From Citrifermentans bremense R1 (GTDB taxonomy: Bacteria; Desulfobacterota; Desulfuromonadia; Geobacterales; Geobacteraceae), in NCBI RefSeq assembly GCF_000426865.1, contig NZ_AUGE01000001.1, forward strand, positions 1 through 64,000: a DNA stretch of 64,000 bases. Reading direction: 5' to 3'. Each line of letters opens with the position of its first letter. Position 1 is the first letter of the stretch. A model generated the notes under the pieces. That model ran no database searches, was not told the origin of the DNA, and saw nothing but the letters and a program-made list of their open reading frames with translations. Shown one piece after another: positions 50,232-58,552 of this stretch. The translations under genes were made by a program, and so were the position numbers.

Positions 50232-50353
50232 GATAGGCTCCGATTCGTTTATTAGAAAAGCAGCTTTGATTCTAGCACCGCCCCCCCGGGTGTCAACGGG
50301 GGTTTTCCCCCAAGAGCGAATCTTTTACGTAATTTACCGGCATGGGATGAGAG

Positions 50354-50378
50354 GGTGCCGATGCTGGAATCGAACCAG
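50354..50378 (-). other. tRNA-Thr-like 3' end fragment
   Basis: On the minus strand, CTGG-TTCGATT-CCAG forms a T-arm with a perfect TTCRANY loop, followed by CATCGGC-A-CC. This resembles the acceptor end of bacterial tRNA-Thr (which ends in ATCGGCACCA). The T-stem is one pair short and the rest of the tRNA is absent. It could be a leftover attachment site from past integration at a tRNA gene. No integrase is nearby. Confidence 0.4.
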
Positions 50379-50470
50379 TTTTCATTGCGGCAAAATGTCT
50401 TCATTGGAATTTGTCCGCTTTAATGATCGACGGAGAGCTGGGAGTGGGTTGCAGTGGTGGACTTATGGAT

Positions 50471-51289
50471 CTATTGTCCCGCTTTCAGATCGACGTGCGC
50501 CGGCTGTCCGGCCTGCCCGAGCGCCTTCAAAGGCCTGCCGTTGAATTCCCCTTCGACGGCGCCGCCGTCGCCCAGTTCCAGGGAGAAGGAACGCTGTCCC
50601 TTCCACTCGATGAGGTCGCCGGCCTTCAGGTCGTAGCGCTGGGAGATGCTGTCGTCGATGGTGATGCTGAGCCAGCTGTCCCGGTTGAAGCGCAGCTTCA
50701 GGACCACGCCTTGCTGCCTGCCGGCAGGAGCCGCGCTTTGCGGACCCTCGGCCGCCGGCTCGGCCAGAGGCTCCCGGCGCGACGAACTGACCTGCTTTTG
50801 CACCGGGGCGGTCATGGGGGCCATGACCGGTGCGGGGACCGGCGCCGGGGGAGCCGGACGCGGCGGGGGGGGAGGTTGTTCGCCGTCGGGGTAAAAGAGC
50901 GCGGCGAGCACCACGAGGACCAGCAGCAGCGCCGGTATCAGCCAGCGCCCGTGGTTGGCGAGCTTCGCCTTTTCCACGTTCTCCATCCCCGGGTGCGGCT
51001 GGGAGGGCTCAGCCTGCGGCTTCGCTGCCGGGACCAGCTCGCGCTCGTACCTTGCGACCACCTCGTCGCCGGAAAGGGAGAGAAAACCTGCGTAAAGCCT
51101 GAGGAATCCCTTGATGTAGGCGACGTTGGGGAGTTTCTCGAACTGCCCTTGCTCGATCGCCGCCAGATAGTTCCTGCCGATCTTGGTTACCTGCGAGGCC
51201 TCTTCCAGCTTGAGTCCGCGCGATTCGCGCACGCCCTTCAGGTACTGGCCGACGGGCATCTCAGCGCCCATGTTCTCTGGCTCAGACAC
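50471..51289 (-). CDS. rodZ: RodZ-like protein (HTH-TM-DUF4115)
   Basis: A 272-residue bitopic membrane protein. A cytoplasmic helix-turn-helix (about 10-75, GQYLKGVRESRGLKLEEASQ and NVAYIKGFLRLYAGFL) is followed by a membrane helix (about 115-132). A Pro-rich periplasmic linker and a C-terminal DUF4115 domain (about 195-270, DSWLSITIDDS) complete it. RodZ anchors MreB and helps maintain rod shape. GTG 51289 follows AGGTGAGG. It directly follows pilW, an arrangement found in many Gram-negative bacteria near ndk and rlmN. Confidence 0.87.
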   Translation of the reverse strand: MSEPENMGAEMPVGQYLKGVRESRGLKLEEASQVTKIGRNYLAAIEQGQFEKLPNVAYIKGFLRLYAGFLSLSGDEVVARYERELVPAAKPQAEPSQPHPGMENVEKAKLANHGRWLIPALLLVLVVLAALFYPDGEQPPPPPRPAPPAPVPAPVMAPMTAPVQKQVSSSRREPLAEPAAEGPQSAAPAGRQQGVVLKLRFNRDSWLSITIDDSISQRYDLKAGDLIEWKGQRSFSLELGDGGAVEGEFNGRPLKALGQAGQPAHVDLKAGQ

Positions 51290-51290
51290 G

Positions 51291-52043
51291 TTACCTCACC
51301 TTGAGCAGTTCCAGGTACTCCCTGGAGAGCTGCCCGATTTCCGAATCCGGGGCCAAACGGACCACATCCTGAAAGGCGCTCTTGGCCGCGTCGGCGTCTT
51401 TGAGCTTCATCTGTGCCAGCCCCAGGTGGTAATAGGCGGAGGCATAGGAGCGGTTCAGCTGCAGGGCCTTTTGGTACTCTTCGACAGCCAGTTCGTTTTT
51501 TTGGAGGGCGAAATAGACCCGGCCCAGGTTGAGCCGGATGCGGGGGTCGCTGCCGTTTTTGGCGACCTCGTTGCGCAGCACGGTCAGGGCCTGCTGATAC
51601 TCCCCCTTGCCCAGATAGGCAAGACCCAGGTTTATGGCGACGCCGTCCTGCCCCTGGTAGAAGATGTCGTCCTGCACCAGCTTGAACTGCTCGATGGCGT
51701 CGTCCCAGCGCTTCATCTCCAGGTAGTTGACCCCCAGGTTGTTCCGGGCGTCGGAGAAGCGCTCCTTGCGGTCGATCGCCTTCAGGTACTTCGCCTCGGC
51801 AAGATCGTAGCGCCCCTTGCGGTAGTAGGTAAGACCCAGAAGGTTCAAAAGGTCCGGGTCCCTCGGGGTGAGCTTCTCGGCCTCGCTCAGCTCCAAGAGG
51901 GCGCCGGTGTAGTTGTTCTCGGCGTAAAAGGACTGCCCCATCTGGTAGTGATAGATGGACCGGTTCTTGTCCCCCTGGCTCAGGGCGCATCCCGCGGCGA
52001 AAAGCAGGACGAAGGACAGCATGATCGGTATCGGACGGAGCAT
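51291..52043 (-). CDS. pilW: TPR lipoprotein, PilW/PilF-like
   Basis: A 250-residue lipoprotein with lipobox LLFAAGC (Cys about 19) and five to six TPR repeats (for example ARNNLGVNYLEMKRWDDAIE and ASAYYHLGLAQMKLKDADAA). It resembles PilF/PilW, the outer-membrane pilotin that assembles the type IV pilus secretin. Geobacter relies on type IV pili. ATG 52043 is preferred to GTG 52052 because GTGAGG fits it. It is followed by rodZ after one base. Confidence 0.82.
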   Translation of the reverse strand: MLRPIPIMLSFVLLFAAGCALSQGDKNRSIYHYQMGQSFYAENNYTGALLELSEAEKLTPRDPDLLNLLGLTYYRKGRYDLAEAKYLKAIDRKERFSDARNNLGVNYLEMKRWDDAIEQFKLVQDDIFYQGQDGVAINLGLAYLGKGEYQQALTVLRNEVAKNGSDPRIRLNLGRVYFALQKNELAVEEYQKALQLNRSYASAYYHLGLAQMKLKDADAAKSAFQDVVRLAPDSEIGQLSREYLELLKVR

Positions 52044-52136
52044 AAGCCTCACATGGTGGCTGCCGGTAGGTACCGGGGAAAATTAGCAGATTAGCAGGTC
52101 GTTGTCAATGAGGAGGCGTTCAGCAAGCGAGGCCGA

Positions 52137-53054
52137 TCAGAGCTCCCCCACCCCCTGGAAATGCGTCATCTTCTTGAAGCTGCGGTAGCGCGACTCGATC
52201 TCGGGGTAGGAGAGCGTCTTCAGGCGGTCCAGGCTGAAAGCCTCGACGTTGAAGGAGGCCATTACGGAACCGAAGATGATGGCCTGCCGCACCCCCTGCT
52301 CCGAGACGTCGCCGGTGTTGGCCAGGTACCCCATGAAGCCGCCGGCGAAGGTGTCGCCCGCGCCGGTGGGATCGAAGACCTCCTCCAGCGGGAAGGCGGG
52401 GGCCGCGAACACCGAGTGCCCGTTGAACATGAGCACGCCGTACTCCCCGCGCTTCACGATCAGGTTCTTCACCCCCATCGCTATGATCGCACGCGCCGCC
52501 CGCACCAGGTTCGCCTCCCCGGAGAGCTGGCGCGCCTCCCCCTCGTTGATGATGAGGAAGTCGACGCGGCTGATCACCTTCTTGAGCGCCTCGGGCTTGG
52601 AGGAGATCCAGAAGTTCATGGTGTCCAAAGCCACCACCTTGGGGTTGGGCACCTGGTTCAGCACCTCCATCTGCAGTTCGGGGTCTATGTTGGCGAGGAT
52701 CAGGTATTCGGCGCCGGCGTAGGATGCCGGTATCACCGGCTTGAAGCTCTCGAAGACGTTCAGGTGCGTCTCGAGAGTCTGCGCCTCGTTCAGGTCGTAG
52801 CCGTAGCGCCCTTTCCAGTGGAAGGTCTTGCCCGGGACCCTGGAGAGGCCGGTGAGATCGATGTTCCGGGAAGAGAGGAACTTGGTGTGCTCCTCGGGGA
52901 AGTCCTCCCCGACCACGGCCACGAGGTTCACGTCGGTGAAAAAGCTGGCCGAGGTGGAAAAGTAGGTGGCGGAACCGCCGAGTACGCGCTCCCTTTCGCC
53001 GAACGGGGTCTCTACCGAATCAAGGGCGACGGAACCAACGACAAGTATGCTCAT
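52137..53054 (-). CDS. PfkB-family carbohydrate/nucleoside kinase
   Basis: A 305-residue ribokinase-fold kinase. It has SILVVGSVALDSVETPFGE at the start, RVLGGSATYFSTSASFF, and the C-terminal PfkB signature with catalytic Asp DPTGAGDTFAGGFMGYL. GGAGG precedes ATG 53054. It is downstream of mtnP on the same strand by 79 bases, so the substrate may be a nucleoside or a sugar from methylthioadenosine breakdown. That is inferred from context only. Confidence 0.88.
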   Translation of the reverse strand: MSILVVGSVALDSVETPFGERERVLGGSATYFSTSASFFTDVNLVAVVGEDFPEEHTKFLSSRNIDLTGLSRVPGKTFHWKGRYGYDLNEAQTLETHLNVFESFKPVIPASYAGAEYLILANIDPELQMEVLNQVPNPKVVALDTMNFWISSKPEALKKVISRVDFLIINEGEARQLSGEANLVRAARAIIAMGVKNLIVKRGEYGVLMFNGHSVFAAPAFPLEEVFDPTGAGDTFAGGFMGYLANTGDVSEQGVRQAIIFGSVMASFNVEAFSLDRLKTLSYPEIESRYRSFKKMTHFQGVGEL

Positions 53055-53133
53055 GAAACCTCCTGGAAGTGTTGCGGGATGAGGTACGGCAAATCGATGC
53101 CCAGTGGCATCTATCGGCAAAGGCTGCAGGTTT

Positions 53134-53997
53134 CTAGAGGTATTTCCCCATGATCAGCTCCAGGTTCTCGCGGGTCTCCACCGGGATCACGGAGGTGTCG
53201 CTGATGATGGCGTATTTGAGGGCCTCGCCGCAGCCGCAGGCGCGCCCTGCCGCGACCTTCGCCGCAGCTTGGCGGATGATCTTCTTGGCGGTGGCGACGT
53301 TATTTTTGATGATGGCGATGATCGCCTCCACCGAGACGTCCTCGTGAGCGTCGTGCCAGCAGTCGTAGTCGGTGGAGAGCGCGATGACGCCGTAGCAGAT
53401 CTCAGCCTCCCGCGCGAGCTTCGCCTCGGTGAGGTTGGTCATGCCGATGATGGAGGCCCCGAAGGAGCGGTACAGTTGGCTCTCGGCGCGGGTGGAGAAG
53501 GCCGGCCCTTCCATGCAGACGTAGCAACCTCCCCGGTGCACCACCGCGCCGACCTCGACGGCGGCTTTGTGCAAGAGGTCGGAAAGATCCGCGCAGACCG
53601 GGTCGGCGAACTGGACGTGCCCCACCACGCCGTTTCCGAAGAAGGTGTCCTTTCTGAAGCCGCGGGTGCGGTCGATGAACTGGTCCGGTATCACGATGTG
53701 CCCCGGAACGATCTCCTCCCTGAGGCTACCCACGGCCGACACCGAGATGATGCGGGTGACGCCCAGCTTCTTCATGCCGTAGACGTTGGCGCGGTAGTTC
53801 ACCTCGCTGGGGGTGAAGCGGTGACCCTTGCCGTGCCGCGGCAGGAATACCATGCGGACCCCGTCCAGCGTACCGGTCACGTACTCGTCGCTGGGCCTGC
53901 CGAAGGGGGTGTCGACCGTCACCTGGGCGACGCCGGTCATCCCCTCCATCTCGTAGAGCCCGCTGCCGCCGATAACGCCGATTACCTCGTTTGCCAT
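53134..53997 (-). CDS. mtnP: S-methyl-5'-thioadenosine phosphorylase MtnP
   Basis: A 287-residue purine phosphorylase. It splits methylthioadenosine into adenine and methylthioribose-1-phosphate, in polyamine and SAM recycling. Phosphate-binding GVIGGSGLYEM, PRHGKGHRFTPSEVNYRAN, the CMEGPAFSTRAES signature, GMTNLTEAKLARE and a late STDYDCWH are all present. ATG 53997 follows GGAGG; the upstream in-frame ATG 54018 lacks a site. Substrate could also be adenosine or inosine, as family members vary. Confidence 0.92.
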   Translation of the reverse strand: MANEVIGVIGGSGLYEMEGMTGVAQVTVDTPFGRPSDEYVTGTLDGVRMVFLPRHGKGHRFTPSEVNYRANVYGMKKLGVTRIISVSAVGSLREEIVPGHIVIPDQFIDRTRGFRKDTFFGNGVVGHVQFADPVCADLSDLLHKAAVEVGAVVHRGGCYVCMEGPAFSTRAESQLYRSFGASIIGMTNLTEAKLAREAEICYGVIALSTDYDCWHDAHEDVSVEAIIAIIKNNVATAKKIIRQAAAKVAAGRACGCGEALKYAIISDTSVIPVETRENLELIMGKYL

Positions 53998-54029
53998 CTC
54001 TACCTCCAGGGATTTCATTTAGGTTCTCT

Positions 54030-55085
54030 CTAGCCTTCGCAGCCGCAGTTGCGGCGTTCGCCGTCCTCCTGGTCCAGCCGTCCCTTGAGCTGGCCGCAGG
54101 CGGCGGAGATGTCGCTGCCGCGGCTGGAACGGGTGATCACGGTGACGTTTTTGTCCAACAGATACTTGTGGAAGCGGTCGATCGACTCCTGGGTGGGGCA
54201 TTTGAAGTCGCACCCTTCGTGCTCGTTGAAAGGGATCAGGTTCACCTTGGAGGGGATGTTGCTGATCAGCCGCACCAGTCTCTTCGCGTCTTCGAGCGAG
54301 TCGTTCAGGTCCCGGATCATCACGTACTCCATGGTGATCCAGCGCCGGGAGGGAAGCGGGAACGCCTTGCAGGCGGCGAGCAACTGGGCCAGAGGATAAG
54401 TGCGGTTCACCGGCATGATCCGGCTCCTCACCTCGTCGGTGGTGGCGTTCAGCGAGACGGCGAGGTTCACCGTGCAGCCGCGCCCGAGTTCCGCCATCTC
54501 GGGGACGAGCCCGGAGGTGGAGACGGTGACCTTCCTGGTGGAGAACTGGAAGCCGTCCGGGTCGGTCAGGATCTGCACCGCCGGGATCACCCCTTTGAGG
54601 TTCGCCAGCGGCTCCCCCATCCCCATGAAGACGATGTTATTCACCGGCTGGTCGCGCTTCACCGCGCAGACCTGGTTCACGATCTCGGCCGTGGTGAGGT
54701 TGCGGGAGAGCCCGAAGCTGCCGGTGAGGCAGAAGGCGCAACCCATGGCGCAGCCGACCTGGCTCGAGATGCAAAGCGTGTTGCGCCCCTCGTCGGGGAT
54801 GAGGACGCTCTCCACCGCGCTGCCGTCGGACAGGCGGAAGAGGTACTTCCTGGTCCCGTCCTCCGACGCCTCGACCACCTCGGGCGTCAGGTTGCTGATC
54901 TGGGCGATCTCGCCCAGCATGGACCGGAACTCCTTGGAGACGTTGGTCATCTCCTCGAAACTTCCGGCGTCCATCTGGTAGAGCCACTTGAAGATCTGCT
55001 TGGCGCGGAAGCGCTCCTTGCCCAGCCCTGAGATGTACGACTCGAGACCCTGCAGGGTCAAATTCTTTATGTCTGTTTTCTGCAT
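54030..55085 (-). CDS. rlmN: 23S rRNA (A2503-C2) / tRNA (A37-C2) methyltransferase RlmN
   Basis: A 351-residue radical SAM methyltransferase. The cluster motif CAMGCAFC ([17 protein letters not shown]), [22 protein letters not shown] and the C-terminal catalytic Cys in [10 protein letters not shown] are all there. It ends Cys-Gly-Cys-Glu-Gly, an unusual short Cys tail. It methylates 23S A2503 and some tRNAs. It sits between ndk and mtnP; a terminator separates it from ndk. Confidence 0.96.
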   Translation of the reverse strand: MQKTDIKNLTLQGLESYISGLGKERFRAKQIFKWLYQMDAGSFEEMTNVSKEFRSMLGEIAQISNLTPEVVEASEDGTRKYLFRLSDGSAVESVLIPDEGRNTLCISSQVGCAMGCAFCLTGSFGLSRNLTTAEIVNQVCAVKRDQPVNNIVFMGMGEPLANLKGVIPAVQILTDPDGFQFSTRKVTVSTSGLVPEMAELGRGCTVNLAVSLNATTDEVRSRIMPVNRTYPLAQLLAACKAFPLPSRRWITMEYVMIRDLNDSLEDAKRLVRLISNIPSKVNLIPFNEHEGCDFKCPTQESIDRFHKYLLDKNVTVITRSSRGSDISAACGQLKGRLDQEDGERRNCGCEG

Positions 55086-55101
55086 CGCCTTTTTCGGATA
55101 T

Positions 55102-55128
55102 AAAAAAGCCCTTCTAGCGAAGGGCTTT
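55102..55128 (-). terminator. Intrinsic terminator after ndk
   Basis: AAAGCCCTT pairs with AAGGGCTTT; on the minus strand it is followed by six T. It lies 25 bases past the ndk stop and just before rlmN, so some read-through may feed rlmN. Confidence 0.85.
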
Positions 55129-55152
55129 CGATCTGCCTAGACCAGTTGCGAA

Positions 55153-55566
55153 TTACACCAGTTCGAGCTGGTTGAAGAAGTAGGGAATCTCGTAGCAAGC
55201 GGATTCCGGGGAGTCGGAGCCGTGCACCGTGTTTTCCTCGATGCTGACGCCCAAAGCCTTGCGGATGGTGCCTGCCTCGGCGTTAGCCGGGTTGGTGGCG
55301 CCCATCAGGCCGCGCCAGTCGGCGATGGCGTTCTCTTTCTCGAGCACCAGCGCGATTACCGGGCCGCGGGACATGAACGCGCAGAGGTCGCCGAAGAAGG
55401 GGCGCTCTTTGTGCACGTAGTAAAACCCTTCCGCCTGGCACTTGGAGAGACGGATCTTCTTCATGCCGACGATCTTGAAACCACCCTCTTCTATCATCGC
55501 CAGGACCTTCCCGGTGACGTTCCTCTCGACTGCATCAGGCTTTATGATGGCAAATGTCCTTTCCAT
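55153..55566 (-). CDS. ndk: Nucleoside diphosphate kinase
   Basis: A 137-residue enzyme that balances NTP and dNTP pools. [30 protein letters not shown] and the catalytic His in [13 protein letters not shown] match the family along its whole length. ATG 55566 follows GGAGGAAG; an in-frame start at 55584 is less likely. It heads the block ndk-rlmN-mtnP-pfkB-pilW-rodZ. Confidence 0.96.
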   Translation of the reverse strand: MERTFAIIKPDAVERNVTGKVLAMIEEGGFKIVGMKKIRLSKCQAEGFYYVHKERPFFGDLCAFMSRGPVIALVLEKENAIADWRGLMGATNPANAEAGTIRKALGVSIEENTVHGSDSPESACYEIPYFFNQLELV

Positions 55567-55655
55567 TGCTTCCTCCGGATTCATTGTAGTAGACGACCGT
55601 TCTAACTAGCATTCCTGCCTGCCGCTTGTCAAGGCAAATAGGCGGGAGCAAATAC

Positions 55656-55686
55656 AAAAAAAGCCCACAGATGACTCTGTGGGCTT
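55656..55686 (-). terminator. Intrinsic terminator after the Ala/Pro lipoprotein
   Basis: AAGCCCACAGA pairs with TCTGTGGGCTT over TGAC; on the minus strand a run of seven T follows. Confidence 0.88.
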
Positions 55687-55713
55687 CTTGAAACAGGGAG
55701 ACCCTGTTTCGAA

Positions 55714-55917
55714 TTACTTGTGCTCAGCCGGTGCGGCCGGAGCAGCCGGAGCTGCCGGAGCGGTGGCGGAGGACATCGGAGCCTGTGCCGGTGCAGCCGG
55801 TGCAGCCGGTGCAGCCTGCTCAGCAGCCGGAGCCGGAGCCTCTTCCTTCTTCTTGCAGCCAGCAGCAAAGGACAGAGCCAGAGCCAGGCAAAGTGCCAAG
55901 GAGATCAGTTTTTTCAT
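55714..55917 (-). CDS. Small Ala/Pro-rich lipoprotein
   Basis: A 67-residue lipoprotein. It has a signal peptide with lipobox LSFAAGC (Cys about 21), then KKKEE and a low-complexity tail of Ala-Pro repeats (APAAPAAPA). The tail probably spans the periplasm as an extended rod. AAAAGAGGTGAT precedes ATG 55917. It has its own terminator and likely forms a single-gene unit. Function unknown; it could be an abundant structural lipoprotein. Confidence 0.78.
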   Translation of the reverse strand: MKKLISLALCLALALSFAAGCKKKEEAPAPAAEQAAPAAPAAPAQAPMSSATAPAAPAAPAAPAEHK

Positions 55918-56383
55918 TGACGATATCACCTCTTTTCTTTTTAGATTTACCATTACTGCGCAAAGCGCACTGGTTTTTTTGTCACAACAAAGGGCGAATA
56001 TACTAGCATTCCCGCAAAAGTCAATACTTTTTAAAAGAAAGAAACGCAAAAAATTATTAAAGGGCGCTACTCCTTTCGAGGGGGGCGAAAGCATGCGAAC
56101 TGCCGGCGTTTTGCCCCCGCCCGCACCCCCTCCCGGAGCCGGACTGACACGGCCTGACGAAGGGGGAAGCTGCCGGAAAAGGAACCGGCAACGTCGACGG
56201 CGGAAAACCGCGCAGCGAGGACATCCGCTCCCTCGGTACCCGCAGGCGAAACCCCTGCGCCCTGCCCCCCCTCGGCAGAGCATAAGGGAGGCAACGTTAA
56301 TGCTTGTAAACGGCGGTTAAATATATTACTTTAGGCAAATTAATTTTCCGGCGCCGCCGGCCGGCGCCGGTTAAGGGGGGCTC
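55918..56383. other. Gene-free stretch with dense GC hairpins
   Basis: I see no credible gene in these 466 bases. The part from 56080 to 56259 forms a string of GC hairpins; near 56349-56370 there is a further GCGCCGGC-type palindrome before the AMMECR1 gene. Confidence 0.65.
56080..56259 (+). ncRNA. Possible structured RNA (series of GC hairpins)
   Basis: Adjacent stems on the plus strand are GGGGGC/GCCCCC (56081/56113), CCCCCT/AGGGGG (56126/56161) and TGCCGG/CCGGCA (56171/56185). Further along are GCGG-AAAA-CCGC (56200), CGAGG/CCTCG (56216/56231) and CGCAGG/CCTGCG (56241/56254). It matches no riboswitch or housekeeping RNA that I know. Strand and reality are uncertain; the same stems could form on the other strand. 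Confidence 0.3.
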
Positions 56384-56935
56384 GTGAACGAAACGCTCAA
56401 CTCCGCAGACAAGAAACTCCTTTTGCACCTGGCCAGGGAAGCGGTCACTGCCGCCGTTGAGACCGGCAAAGTAAACGTGCGGCAGGTCACCGAGGCGCAT
56501 CTGCAGGCGACCAAAGGGTGCTTCGTCACCATCAAAAGGCAGGGCGCCCTCCGGGGGTGCATCGGCAATTTCAGCTCGGAGAAGCCGCTTTACCTGCTGG
56601 TACAGGAGATGGCGGCCTCCGCAGCCACCAGGGACCCCCGCTTCTACCCCATGAAGGAGGAAGACCTGGCCGACTTCGAGCTGGAGATATCGGTCATTTC
56701 GCCGCTGCAAAAGATCGAGACGCCCGAGGAGGTCGTAGTGGGGAGGCACGGCCTTTACCTGGAGAAAAACTTCTCCCGGGGTGTGCTGCTGCCGCAGGTG
56801 GCGGTGGAACAGGGCTGGGACAGGGAGACCTTCCTGGGCCAGACCGCGCTGAAGGCGGGGCTTAAGAAAGAGGACTGGAAAGAAGGGGCGGACCTGTACG
56901 TCTTCACCGCCGAGGTCCTCGCCGAGCGGCGCTGA
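56384..56935 (+). CDS. amrA: AMMECR1-domain protein (AmmeMemoRadiSam system protein A)
   Basis: A 183-residue single AMMECR1 domain with the invariant ALRGCIGNF motif, then DPRFYPMKEEDL, LEISVISPL and LLPQVAVEQGWDRETFL. In bacteria the family often sits with a Memo-like protein and a radical SAM enzyme as the AmmeMemoRadiSam system; neither is in this window. The start is GTG 56384 with AAGGGGGG just before it. Function not established. Downstream it shares a terminator with gltA. Confidence 0.9.
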   Translation: MNETLNSADKKLLLHLAREAVTAAVETGKVNVRQVTEAHLQATKGCFVTIKRQGALRGCIGNFSSEKPLYLLVQEMAASAATRDPRFYPMKEEDLADFELEISVISPLQKIETPEEVVVGRHGLYLEKNFSRGVLLPQVAVEQGWDRETFLGQTALKAGLKKEDWKEGADLYVFTAEVLAERR

Positions 56936-56954
56936 AGGGGGAGGAGCCTTTCCG

Positions 56955-56987
56955 CAAAAAAAAGGGGGCGCCATGAGCGCCCCCTTT
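56955..56987 (-). terminator. Terminator between convergent amrA and gltA
   Basis: AAGGGGGCGC pairs with GCGCCCCCTT over CATGA. The minus-strand side has eight T, so it mainly ends gltA; it may also work for the plus-strand gene. Confidence 0.87.
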
Positions 56988-57009
56988 CTGGTTTTATGCA
57001 GCTTCTTGC

Positions 57010-58335
57010 TTACATCTTCCTGCCGCCCTCGGCAGCCCACTTCTCGAGCATGTCGGTGGTGACGGACTTCGGACGCTCGATGGCGTAGCCGAGGCCGCGG
57101 TCCCAGGTGATGTTCGCCATGCAGCCCAGGGCGCGCCCTACGCCGAAGAGAACGGTGTAGAAGTCCCACTCCTTGAGGCCGTAGTACCACTGGATGACGC
57201 CGGACTGCGCGTCGACGTTCGGCCAGGGGTTCTTGGTCTTGCCGTGCTCGGTGAGGACGCCCGGCGCGGTCTCGAAGATCATGGCGACCAGCTTGAACAG
57301 CGAATCGTCCTTGAGGCCCGGGGTCTTGAGGCAGAACTCGCGCTGCGCGGTGTAACGCGGGTCGGTTTTCCTGAGAACGGCGTGGCCGTAGCCCGGAACG
57401 ACCTGGCCGGCGTTGAGGGTATCCCACAGAGCCTTGGTGACGTTCTCTTTGGTCGGCTCTGCGCCGTTGAGCTTCTTCTGGAACTCCATGATCCAGCCGA
57501 GCACTTCCTGGTTGGCAAGGCCGTGCAGCGGGCCCGCCAGGCCGTTCAAGCCTGCGGAGTATGCGTAGTAGGGGTCGGAGAGAGCGGAGTGCACCAGGTG
57601 GGTGGTGTGAGCCGAGACGTTGCCGGACTCATGGTCGGAGTGCAGGATGAAGTACATCCTTGCCACGTCCTTGTACTGCTCGCTCTGGCCGATCATGTGG
57701 GCGAAGTTTGCGCCCATGTCGAGCTTCGGATCGATGCCGATCTGCTTGTCGCCGCGGTATTTGAGGTTGTAGATGAATGCGGCGAGTACCGGGATACGGG
57801 CAACGATGTCGCTTGCGTCCTCGTAAACGTACTCCCAGGCGTCCATCTTGTTGAACTTGCCGCCGCTGTAGAATGCGGCGAACTTGGAGTCCTTCTGCAT
57901 GGCCATGATGCCGACGGAGAGCATGACCATCGGGTGGCTCTCTTTCGGGAGCGCGCGGACCGCGGTGTAAACGTACTCGGGGACGACCTGGCGGGTCTTG
58001 AACTCAGCCTCGACAGCAGAGACCTGAGCCGGGGTCGGAACTTCGCCGGTCAAAAGGAAGTACCAGAAAGACTCGACGGTCGGGTATTCGGAGCCGGCCG
58101 CTTTCGGCAGCGCTTCGAAGGTCTCGGGGATGGTCTTGCCGCGGAAACGGATCCCTTCCTGCGGGTCGAGGTAGGAGATGTCGGTAACGAGCGAACGGAT
58201 GTCGCGGGCGCCGCCGATGCACTGACCGATGTCCACCTTGTCGATGACCACCGAGCCGAACTCTTTGGTCAGGCGGGTGATACGGGGGCGGTGGGCTTGG
58301 ATCTTCTCAAACAATTTCTCTTTTAATTGCGTCAT
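57010..58335 (-). CDS. gltA: Citrate synthase, eukaryote-like type
   Basis: A 441-residue enzyme that starts the TCA cycle (oxaloacetate + acetyl-CoA to citrate). Key residues fall in YFILHSDHESGNVSAHTTHL, PLHGLANQEVLGW, PGYGHAVLRKTDPR and WPNVDAQSG. It resembles mitochondrial citrate synthases more than the GltA of most bacteria, as known for Geobacter. AAAAGGAG precedes ATG 58335; an upstream in-frame start at 58410 lacks support. Three GTATAC sites upstream may bind a regulator. Confidence 0.95.
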   Translation of the reverse strand: MTQLKEKLFEKIQAHRPRITRLTKEFGSVVIDKVDIGQCIGGARDIRSLVTDISYLDPQEGIRFRGKTIPETFEALPKAAGSEYPTVESFWYFLLTGEVPTPAQVSAVEAEFKTRQVVPEYVYTAVRALPKESHPMVMLSVGIMAMQKDSKFAAFYSGGKFNKMDAWEYVYEDASDIVARIPVLAAFIYNLKYRGDKQIGIDPKLDMGANFAHMIGQSEQYKDVARMYFILHSDHESGNVSAHTTHLVHSALSDPYYAYSAGLNGLAGPLHGLANQEVLGWIMEFQKKLNGAEPTKENVTKALWDTLNAGQVVPGYGHAVLRKTDPRYTAQREFCLKTPGLKDDSLFKLVAMIFETAPGVLTEHGKTKNPWPNVDAQSGVIQWYYGLKEWDFYTVLFGVGRALGCMANITWDRGLGYAIERPKSVTTDMLEKWAAEGGRKM

Positions 58336-58451
58336 GTGCCAGATCTCCTTTTCTGTTGGGGTTGAGGTACACACTGGATGAATTAAAACGATCGAATCGC
58401 CCGCTGACAACGTGCCGGTCGAAAGGAGCCTCGGCCGGATGCGCTCGGAAG

Positions 58452-58485
58452 GTATACTGTATACAAAGATTTTTCAAATGTATAC
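58452..58485 (-). promoter_or_regulatory. Candidate operator with three GTATAC palindromes upstream of gltA
   Basis: GTATAC occurs at 58452, 58459 and 58480, giving GTATACTGTATAC and, 15 bases on, TGTATACC. It lies 117-150 bases upstream of the gltA ATG. In Geobacter, gltA is known to be under repressor control (HgtR), but I cannot confirm this is that site. Confidence 0.35.
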
Positions 58486-58552
58486 CAAAGCCCTCGGCCA
58501 ATTTCAATACAAAAAATTCCGTTTTACTATTTTGCATACATTTTAATTCAAG

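Noticed and set aside
56313-56323. GTAAACGGCGG identical to a conserved 23S rRNA segment
   Set aside because: Only 11 bases match and the flanks do not continue; chance similarity.
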